Source: Tubiluchus corallicola
Lineage: Eukaryota > Priapulida > Priapulimorpha > Priapulimorphida > Tubiluchidae
Assembly: GCA_030141605.1 (NCBI GenBank)
Contig: JAQGDQ010000021.1
Location: 1,207,347 to 1,271,346 of the forward strand
Length of the DNA stretch: 64,000 nt
Direction of reading: 5' to 3'
Shown here: positions 55,101 through 64,000 of the stretch, piece after piece
Position numbering within the stretch: position 1 is the first letter of the stretch
How the letters are laid out: every line of letters begins with the position of its first letter
The notes under the pieces: generated by a model
What the model was told of the DNA's origin: nothing
What the model saw: only the letters and a program-made list of their open reading frames with translations
Databases searched by the model: none
Program-made: the position numbers and the translations under genes

Positions 55101-58100
55101 TCAGTCAGCGACAGTTTTTTCATGTTCCGCAGAAAAATTTCTTGAAACAACTCTTTCGAGAGCAGGCGGCAATTTAACCGATCTACGTCTGCATGGTACG
55201 ACAAAGCCAAAAGTATTATGGTAGTTTCCAATGCTGGGTGTAATGCATGCACGTCTCGCTGATGTATGCTTTTTAATTTTCTTGTCTTCTGTTCTCTCAG
55301 ATTTGCAGGTATCGGTAGCTCCCGTAGTAGCAACAGATGTTCTGCCAGATCCTCGAAAGCGGCCAACAACCTTTATCGGACGTACAATGTCTTCCTCTGA
55401 TTTTTCGTAGTCACTGGCTACAAGCGGCATGTTAAACTCATTCCCAATTGCGCGTTTGTTTCTGGGACTAGGCGAGGAAGAAGGATTCTTAGCTGACATA
55501 TTTTTACTTGGTGAAACAGAACGTCTTCGTCTTCTTGGACTTTTGGCTTCATGCGTAGAAGACTTATTTGTCGGATCTGAAATGCAAGACCTTGTTGTTT
55601 TCGCCTCCCTGCAAGTTGTAACCTCTGGAGGTCGTGCAAGCAACATGCTTTCGCTTGCTTTACCACCATACCCTTGCAGAGACAGTCCACTGAATTTGGA
55701 GGCAATTCTATCCCTTATATTGGTCAAAATACTAGGAAATATATCAAAACTATTTTGATTCCTTATGCTTGCTGAATTGTCCATTGCAGTATCAAATTTT
55801 GCACAGGTAAGTGACTTGGTCCCACCATTTGCTTCAGTTGCTATTCCATTTTCAGAAGGGTCTCTGGATCTTGTCACCATATCAGTTTGAGATGAAGGTG
55901 GTATTTTGTCACTGGATTGTGTTGTCACTTCTGTTTGAGACGAACGTGGAGTTTTGCCTTTGGATTCTGTGTCTAGTCCTCCAACTTTTAACGAGTACGA
56001 AGATCTCTTTTTAACATTTCTAGTTGTTTCAGTTCTAGACGTGCATGAAGACTCGTCTTTTGTCGCTGTTACAGTTTCCAAGGCTGTTTCACTACCAGAC
56101 CCACACGGTTCTATGCCATCTATAGCTTCAACGGGCAAAAAGACATCACCACTTTTGAAAATCACTGCTTCCAATGACTCTTTCGTCGAATCAGCTGATT
56201 GATTGTCTTCGTACTTGGAGTCACTATGAAATGACCGCATGTGTAAAGGACTAGGTTCTCTTTTACACATGAAACTAGCAAGACTACCACAATTGTCAAA
56301 AGAATCTACCAGTACTCTGGTCGCAGAATATTCACGACAGTTCACATCTGGTAAGCTGCCATCATTATGCTCATATTCTACAGCTAAGCGATATTTTACG
56401 TTATCTGAATAATTTACTTTTTTTTCTTTTTCATGCAAACTCTCATCACACGTTTCTTTGCTCGTATCACCCCCATGGTCAACTTGTTTCACATCACCTG
56501 ATGAGGGTGTTCTCCGAATACATTTTTGCTCATTCCCACTTTCATTATCCTCGTCATTACTTATTTCAGCTATCATTAGTGACGAACTTCTATAATTAAC
56601 TGGTAACGCTTCTATAGCTGCATAATCAAGGCAGTCCATACAGCTGGAATGAGATGTTAACAAAGCGTCATTATCGGTATCAGAAGCTGTATCTTTTTGC
56701 TTAAATCTGCATGATATATTTGCATTATCAGTTTGTTGATCTGCAAGAAGTTCTGTGTCAGTTTCTGTTAAAACAGATGGATCTGCGGAGCGGAAATACC
56801 TCATATACTCCGTGTTAGTTGTGAGTGGATGTGATTCCGTATTAACTGCTTTTTTCTCTGAACTGACCATAGTGTGTAATGATTCGTTACTCGCTTGCGG
56901 AGTGACCAACTCATCACCATCACTATCAATATCCAATATATCACCATATGCAGCTACATGATCTCCCTTTCCAAATGTTAGTTTGTTCCCATAAGGTATT
57001 TCTGGTATAATTTCTATGCCTTCAGCATTTCTTTCTTTATGGTCAACAAAATGTAAGGCATAATCGTAAATACTTTTAACCGCATTACCAAGAACTTTTG
57101 ACAAATTACTCCTATCAGCCATGCCGGCGTACATATTCTTTGCTACCACCATGTTAACAAGAGTGTTCAGTAATCCTTCAGTCTTCTGTACATTTTCTCC
57201 AAAACGACACGAAGATGCAGACAAATTTGGCACAGCTGTCAAATAGGCGTCGCCACCGCCGGTAGAGTCATTAGAGATATTATCATCCTGAACCGAACTT
57301 GCACAATAAGCTGTCAGATCGTGCAAGCGAGGTACTCCATTGTAACCAGCCTCGCCACATACTTTCGTCACACCCAGCAAAGCTTCCCCAGTTTGTACAT
57401 TGTTTTCTTCTTCCTTGCCCGAGTCTTTGATGTCAACGACGACTTTGCATTTCTCCTTCTCAACCTGCGATGGCATGGTTACGGAAAGGTCTCCAAGACA
57501 TATGCTTAATTGTGAGACGTCGTTGACTGCAAAGAAGTTTTTGAAGCTCTTCATAAAAACACTGCCTTTTAAACTATCTAAAATATTTTTGGAATTCCCT
57601 TCGTTGGCCGGTGCTTTCTCGGGCTCCTTATCCTTAGACTGAATGGAGATATTGATGTTGCAGTTTCGATGAAACACTTTTCTATTCAACATCTTTCCTG
57701 GCCCGTTGCAGTTGAGCTCGTCACGCAGTGAGACATTTCTCTTATTATCAGCAAAGCTCCCTGATGGATTTACTGAGATTTGACTGTCTCCAGAGCTCTC
57801 AAAACCGCAGTCATCCCATTCTGATTCTTGGGTGCACTCTGAAGGAAAACAAAAATATGTCGGCTATAATCATGTTTTAGTTCTTCCACAAAATCTCGAA
57901 AAAGAATTTTAAGCACACGAATTTCATGAACTTAAATCACAGTAGTTTTTATAGCTATTAAAACTAAAACTAAAGATTTATAGCTTCTAGAATCCAATAC
58001 TTCCCCCAAATACTTGTTACAGCCAGCAAAAAAAGAATTCTATATCTAAAATGGAATAGGGTGACTTATACTTAAAACATTCATGCTTGTAAACAATAAT

Positions 58101-58866
58101 ATTTATCACGAACCGCACTGAAAGAAAGCAGGTCAGCAAACGCTTACCACAGTTTCTGCTGCTGAAAAATGGAAAATAACAGCAAACGAAATCATAAAGA
58201 ATTGACATTATAATGGGCACAGCTCAGCCCAGCAGACTGTAATTAATATCTAATTAATATCAACACAACAATTATATTTATGTGCCATGGGTATCAATAA
58301 GGCTTTGAACGATTTCGTGTTATCTCCTTACTTGTCCAAAGAATATTTTACATGTTTTCAGGGCTTATCCTTTTCTGTCATTTATATATACCGCACGACT
58401 TACTATAAGTAACAAGGCTTGTACTTCAACAGAATTACATTTCAGCCAGTCAGAATAAAATTAACGAATTCTAGCCCTGTAGAATAACTGCGTGACTGTG
58501 CACGTATCCCGTGTACTTTTTACTTCAAACCTGTGTCCTGTGATCAAATTCTTATACTTTTGAACTTTAAATTTAAAAAAACTTGGGCTTTACACAACAC
58601 AGTAAATACGTAACTTATTTTACTTATCATCCATAAGCTATGGACAAAAAATTGGCGTTTTAAAAGGATAAATAATTCCTATCATCCACGCGCTCAATAC
58701 GACAGCTATCATTTAAACTCGCATAAAAATAAATATCAAAATATATATGTGGGCATGTACCTTTCATTAATTGGCTAAAGCACTAAAGAAAATTTGTTTA
58801 CATTAGTAATGAGTACAAATGACCACACAAACCTTCCTCTAGCTCAACTGGCGATGACCAGGACAT
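55101..58866 (-). CDS. Unrecognised Ser-rich, probably disordered protein, 923 aa
   Basis: Two coding exons on the minus strand: 58866-58833 (MSWSSPVELEE plus one base) and 57838-55101. Donor GAAG|GTTTGT and acceptor CCTTCAG join in phase 1 and keep the large frame open, adding 60 residues before the first Met within exon 2. The N-terminus is acidic with aromatic residues (ESEWDDCGFESS). Most of the rest is low in hydrophobic residues, rich in Ser, Thr, Asp, Glu and Asn, and lacks signal peptide or membrane segments. A basic, Ser-Pro-rich patch at about 778-807 (SPRRRRRSVSPSK) looks like a nuclear localisation signal with phosphorylation sites. The final 40 residues (NTFGFVVPCRRRSVKLPPAL and on) are more ordered and could be a conserved motif. 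I do not recognise the family and assign no function; a nuclear or cytoskeletal regulatory role is only a guess. Confidence 0.7.
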
Positions 58867-58979
58867 TGCTAGATCATTGAAACTGCGTTAATTTGTCAGG
58901 AACTATGCATGTCGACTTCTGCAACGAGCAAAGATGCGCGACGTGCGTATGGCTTATTCGTTTCTATGGAGAACTTAGT

Positions 58980-59030
58980 AACGAAGGCAACATTTGTTAC
59001 GGTCGAGATATGACGTCATTCAGATGACGA
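58980..59030 (-). promoter_or_regulatory. Candidate promoter element: perfect CRE (TGACGTCA)
   Basis: TGACGTCA at 59011-59018 lies about 145 bp upstream of the start codon of the minus-strand 923-residue gene, in a short GC-richer stretch. Palindromic CREs near starts are common in animal promoters. No TATA box is evident. Confidence 0.35.
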
Positions 59031-59319
59031 AGCCAGCAACGGCAATTAGGCTGCAATTTTGAAAAATTGTCAAACCTGAAAAGTCTCGTAACGTTTTGAA
59101 AGTGCCTTTGAAATGAAATTTAGTTATGCAAATGTGGACTTCAAATCAAGAGCAATCTACATATTATTCACAGGCCTAATATGTTGAACATTTAACGATC
59201 CTCGATAGTTAAATAAAAGAATCAGGTAACATAAATTTTATTTTTAGTGACAAGAACAGTGACAATTGTTAGTGAAGAAAATATTGCGCTTAAAGGACAA
59301 GATAACACTCTATCAAAAA

Positions 59320-59680
59320 TAAAGCTTAAAATTTTCATCTTATAATCTTATGTCACTTACACACAGCACATGTACTAGCAGCAACGCTGTATAAAACTTG
59401 AAAATTTAAACTCCCGCCTGACCGTTAGAAACAGCTATTTTAACGGTAAGTTGTTTGAAGTAAATTTAGATTACATGACATACAGCTTAGAAAAATGGAG
59501 CATTTGTATCACACTCTTCACTCACTAAGCAAAAGTGTAAATTACATTATTTTGTCAATAAGATCAAAAACGTATATTCTGGCGAATCAGTGGTGCACCC
59601 TGGGATAGCGATGCAGTGCCGTTTTACCAGATGGCGCAAATACTTTAAATTATTAAGGATTTTATTTTCCAATTACATGA
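59320..59680 (+). repeat. Dispersed repeat family R1, copy 5
   Basis: Shares aaactcccgcctgaccgttag, cactcttcactcactaagc and tttaccagatggcgcaaat with other R1 copies. It is diverged and lacks the outer parts of the long form. Confidence 0.7.
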
Positions 59681-60350
59681 GTTTTTCATGTTTTTCTAGT
59701 AGAAATAATAGTTATATTTCTTTTGCTAATTTTTTTCAAAACAATTTCATCTCATCTCTGACCTGGTTATTATCTTGTGTTAAGGTTGTAATCGCTGTAT
59801 GTCCGTGTCGTCTTTATGATACAAACGCAGGCTTAAAGCTATCTGTCAATGCGCCGCTAAAATATGCAACACTTCATCTTTGTTAAATGAAATTTAGTAT
59901 CTGTGAAATGAAATGTCAGTCCAACTAAACATGATTAAATAAAACGTCTTTTTACAAATCAAACTGAAATTAAACCCTGTGTTAATTATGTATGCAAGCA
60001 AGCTTTGTTCAGCTTAAATTATTAACAGACTCGTATGACTGTTTTGGTATGTGTCAATCTAATTCCATGCAATTCGATAGATGTATTGAAATATCCGTTA
60101 AACAAATTAGACCTATAAAAAGTGCACGATCAACATTGTGTGTGTGCCAGTCAGCTTTGTTTAATATTAAATTAATGCCGTGTGCGTTTGTGTAACATAA
60201 TCAGTCAACTTTTTATTTACGTAACTCTATATCTGTGATATGTCTTAATATATTAAAATTTTATTTACATGTAGAACAATTCCCTGTAAACAGAGGGACA
60301 CCTTTTACATGCTTGTTTTTTAAATAAAGAATTATAATAAAAAATAATCA

Positions 60351-61273
60351 ACATTTTATAACTCAGCTGTTTATAATGTGCAGTTCTGGGAGTCTCTAAA
60401 ACTGGCTGTACGATTGTATTGAATTATAGCCAACAATTTGTTAACCATGGCAACAGGATGGGCTAAAATTAACTGCGTACACGTAATTTTAGTTTCATTG
60501 ACTGAACAATTGTTGTTGGTATGAGTTTATAGAATTGCTAGTTTAAAATCTCATAGCTATAATGTAGCTATAAATTAGTTTTATCTTATATTAAAGCGCA
60601 AGAAAACCCACTTGATAAATAATGCTTAAAAATTCGTCTTGAAATTTTGTATCACTTACATTATGTTGTATTGCATAGAGAGATTGCTGGGTAAACTTGT
60701 AAATTCAAACTCCCGGGAAGACCGTTAGGTGCAGCCGTTTTAAACATAAGTCGTTTGAAACAAGTTTAGATAACACTGCTTTAAGTTTGAAAAATGATCA
60801 CAGCATTCGTAGCACGCACTTCACTAACTAACCAAAAGTATAAATTAATTCAGTAAGTTCAATAATGTGTTTTTGGTGAATCAGTGGTGCAAACTGGGGT
60901 GGCGACACAGTAACGACCAAGTGGCGCGAAAATTTAAATTATTAAGAATTTTCTTTTCTAGCAACATAAGACTTTCAAACAGGTAAGCGTAATGCTACGT
61001 AATATAACTTTGCATTGAAAGTTCTTTGCGATATTCCTTAAAAATACATTTTCTTCCCATTTGATCATTGCTGCAGGTCTTATTTAATTTGTTCTGCTAT
61101 TTTTATCGCATTTATCCCATAAATCAAATATTACAGACGTTCTCAAACAAATGGACCTTGGCTCCTGTGATTAGTGGCCGTCAGAATTACGAATTGGGAC
61201 AATACAGCAGATATGATAAGTATTCAAAATCCAGCTCTATTTCTCGCGGTTTCTTTCTTTCTTTTGGTTTTTC
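60351..61273 (+). repeat. Dispersed repeat family R1, copy 6 (long form, inverted partner of 35701-36622)
   Basis: See 35701-36622. Ends are caacattttataactcagctg on the left and the pyrimidine-rich ctttctttcttttgg on the right. Core motifs common to the family are cccgggaagaccgttaggtg, gtgtttttggtgaatcagtg and ctttcaaacaggtaagcg. An open frame across 61068-61367 is not conserved in the partner. Confidence 0.88.
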
Positions 61274-61739
61274 TTCCTCTTTAAGAAAAAAGCAAAAACA
61301 CGACGTTCCAAACTATAGGTGTAATTTACTTCTGCTGAAAAAAGTAAAAAAAACATTGAATTACTAATACTAATTTTCCGGGAAATGTTTTTATGTTGCT
61401 AACACATAAGGATGTCACATTTAAACGCGGACACATTCACATAGAAAAAGCAAAGAAACACAGCAACCAAAATAAAACAAGGGAAAAGCAAAGAAGTATA
61501 AAATCAGTGACCAGAGTCACAGAACAGAGTGAGACATGACAGCAACAATTATAAGATCTATAACTATGGGGATAGTTTGAAATTGTGTCGTAATTAATTA
61601 ACTAATGATTATTGTACTCTACCATTCGGTTTACTTATTTATGAACTTATTTCTTCATTTTTTAAATGTATTGTTTTTATGTAAAGTGTGATGATGGAAA
61701 ACCAGGCGTTATTGCACTGTACTATATTCATCAATAAAC

Positions 61740-61840
61740 TTATTGATATTATTATTATTGTTGTTGTTATCACCATCATTACCATTATTATTATTGTTGT
61801 TGTTCTTCTTCTTCTTTTTATTATTATTATATCATAAACG
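61740..61840. repeat. (ATT)n/(GTT)n/(TTC)n trinucleotide tract
   Basis: Mixed tri-nucleotide blocks. The stretch from 61280 to 62400 otherwise holds no gene I can identify. Confidence 0.85.
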
Positions 61841-62403
61841 TACACCAAAGAATGTCTTGCCTATAAGACAAAACGCGCAGCATATCATACTGTATATTAA
61901 ATTAATTTGTATAATTTTAAATTATAAAAAAACAAACAAATCAGTTTTACAATAAAGCACATTGTGCACAATGCAGTTGCTTCGACTTGAGGTTTCCCCA
62001 ACACAGAACGGTCAACAATTTACAAATACAGTAATCGTAACAGATAATTAATTAACGTGGATAGGCATTCGTGCACTAAATACAAGAAACTGTACGGCGC
62101 GCTTTTTCGAAATTTACAGAAAATGAAAAGCCCATAATGGCTAACACACCACGGACTTTAATTCGCTTTATTGCCGTTTTTCCCGGCAACAGAGGTCGCT
62201 AGCGCAACGCGCAGATTATGATTTCTTCACAAATGAAATAAACACAGCCAAATACTAATTAACATTTCTAAAATAACACTTTGCTGATGAAAAATAAACT
62301 ATCAAATACTGAAAATAAAATAGAACGTCACATATATCTACACATTTAAAAATAATTATAAATTAACTGCTAGCACGCCACAAGCAACTGCTGCGGATGA
62401 TGC

Positions 62404-62412
62404 CTATAAATA
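62404..62412 (+). promoter_or_regulatory. TATA-like box of the U2 snRNA gene
   Basis: tataaatag begins at 62405, about 30 bp before the first base of U2. Vertebrate U2 genes are TATA-less Pol II units with a PSE near -55; sea-urchin U2 genes are known to use a TATA-like element. No PSE can be named here without related sequences. Confidence 0.5.
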
Positions 62413-62434
62413 GCGTGGCGTCCAACTTTCAGGC

Positions 62435-62624
62435 ATCGCTTCTCGGCCTTTTGGCTAAGATCAAAGTGTAGTATCTGTTCTTATCAGCTTAATATCTGAT
62501 ACGTCCCTCAATGAGGGACCAGAATATTAAACTGATTTTTGGTATTGGGAGGTGTGGCCAGAGCTTGCTCTCCCACCTCCACGGGTTGGCCTGGTATTGC
62601 AGTACTTCCAGGATCGGCCCACTC
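62435..62624 (+). ncRNA. U2 spliceosomal snRNA
   Basis: Starts with the canonical atcgcttctcggccttttgg. The branch-point recognition sequence gtagta lies at 62468-62473 within agtgtagtatctgttctta, and the stem-loop IIa region ttatcagcttaatatctgat follows. An Sm-binding site atttttgg lies at 62535-62542, and the 3' stem-loop has ggtattgcagtac. Length is about 190 nt, as in other animals. The 3' end is set by homology; just after it lies a small hairpin tcccctcgggga (62623-62635). U2 pairs with the intron branch site in the spliceosome. All functional boxes are intact, so this looks like a real gene rather than a pseudogene. Confidence 0.95.
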
Positions 62625-62639
62625 CCCTCGGGGAGAATC

Positions 62640-64000
62640 AAAGCAAAAAAAAGTAATTCGGTATAACCACAGTTTTACTTACTTTGATGAATTCCTCCAG
62701 TAACAATTCTACCAGCGAAAACTACAATTCCCTTTACCTCACGAATCAATACCATTTATGGTTCACAGAATTAAATAACAAGGTGCTTGAGAAGCGCGCA
62801 TTTCTGCAGAAACTAAAGGCATTTACTGTTACCGTATTGAATGCCAGTCACGGTAACAAAGATGTCACACGTAGTTTAGCTTTTAAAGGGTAATGTTGTG
62901 GTTAATTGCTTCTTTATAAATGACTACGCGCAGTTATAATAAGGTGCAGGTCCTGGACGTCAGTAAAATCAACTAAAAAAATCTAGGACAACCTTCTGCT
63001 AAAAATAGTGATGCTTAACAGTAATATTTAGCATAGAAAATACCTAACATTGCACATATATAAGGAGCTACTGTTTTTTTTTACTGCATTTACAGGTTGT
63101 TTGTGTAACCGTGATTGTTTATAAAATCGACATTCTTGGCGTTTTCTTTTTTTGGACTCGAGTTTCAAAAGTGTATGGCTTACGGTAACGGGCATTAAAA
63201 TTGAGGAATTGACCTGCAAAATGTCATACATGTATCTACAAATTTGCACCACCCTTCTCTTTTGAGGTGCTAAATTTGAATACAATCCTGCAGTTTGTCC
63301 TACTTCATTAAGAAGTTAGTAAAATGCAAAGCATCATGTCTTAGAAACATGGACACTTATATGGGAAGTACATACAAGCTACTACCTGTCTAAACTTTGT
63401 TTCTAATAACAAAAAAGTTAAGATTTCTCAAAAATAGTTTTCACTTAGACAAAGGCACTTTGCAGGTAAGCTCTGCAATTATGCATTTTCATGCTTTTTC
63501 ACGGGCATCTTATTAACAGCAGCAGTGGCAATGTATTATTTATGGACCAACAACACACACTAACAAACTGTCACTTATGTAAAAAGATTTGGCAAGATTC
63601 TACCAGCACTACACTATACGTGTAAGCTGCCGCTAACAGGTTTACTACCTTGAGCTACATAATAACAGCCAACTAATTTTTCAAAATTATGGTAAATGTA
63701 CACAAATTTCTCATGCAACTTGAATAAGGGGTATACTTTAAATGGTTTATACTGAATGTCATAATTAAAGAGGAAACCAGCAAAAACAACAATGAAAATA
63801 ACTATATTCTTTCATTGAATTGTTTTGACTTGTGAAAAAACTTCATCCCTCATCAGCCAACACAACTCGACAAACTATAAAACAAAAAGAAATTCACACT
63901 ACAAACCACACTACATAAACCTAATCTTAATTAAACAAAATAGAGAACAATAAGCAATCAAATGCACAAGTGTTACTCTGTTTTTTAATTTAATTTAATT
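62640..64000. other. Downstream of U2; no gene seen
   Basis: AT-rich. A plus-strand frame at 62684-62893 and a minus-strand frame at 63028-63285 have no family resemblance and no splice or promoter support. No second U2 copy is present, so any U2 tandem array would lie outside the window. Confidence 0.5.

Noticed and set aside
55418-57642. Multiple plus-strand and other-frame ORFs of 60-109 residues
   Set aside because: They are antisense or shifted shadows of the 923-residue minus-strand gene.
58930-59010. Possible RFX X-box (gtttctatggagaac) upstream of the 923-residue gene
   Set aside because: The match to the X-box consensus is poor, so a ciliary link is not supported.

Overview
The window is animal nuclear DNA. 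It is AT-rich, its genes are interrupted by GT-AG introns, it is dense in simple repeats and small transposons, and it carries a U2 spliceosomal RNA gene. The gene content (a POMK-like kinase pair, a SPEC3/Stum membrane protein, an SLC16-type transporter) fits an invertebrate metazoan. A tunicate or other invertebrate deuterostome is my best guess, but the sequence does not fix the species. TTAGGG-like motifs inside two small repeats fit a non-arthropod animal. All exon joins were worked out by eye from splice sites, reading phase and comparison between paralogs.

Layout. (1) 652-827, +: last coding exon of a protein with one PTAP and two PPPY motifs. (2) 4548-7892 and 9469-14257, both -: two tandem POMK-like type II membrane kinases, each with four coding exons in the same phases and a conserved leader exon further 5'. 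(3) 16106-18810, +: four coding exons of a 421-residue monocarboxylate-transporter-like protein, with a probable non-coding first exon ending at 15548. POMK-like B and the transporter are divergent neighbours. (4) 18.8-25.4 kb: no convincing gene; repeats and two weak coding-like fragments. (5) 25.4-48.4 kb, +: a SPEC3/Stum gene of only 128 residues spread over about 23 kb, its introns filled with satellites, transposase fragments, inverted-repeat elements and a LINE tail. (6) 48.5-55.1 kb: satellites and a fold-back palindrome. (7) 55101-58866, -: an unrecognised, probably disordered 923-residue protein in two exons. (8) 62435-62624, +: U2 snRNA with a TATA-like box about 30 bp upstream.

The mobile fraction is the most structured part. 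It includes a hAT-type MITE with an intact 8-bp target duplication; three copies of a MITE carrying paired nuclear-receptor-like DR1 motifs; two copies of a MITE enclosing telomere-like repeats; at least six copies of a longer family, two of which form a 0.92-kb inverted pair 24 kb apart; three fragments of a Tc1/mariner-like transposase; and several long-armed fold-back elements.

The genes show no operon-like cooperation. The clearest biological points are the lineage-specific POMK duplication, the short-motif tail that could link ESCRT and NEDD4-type ligases, and possible spreading of DR1 sites by a MITE family.
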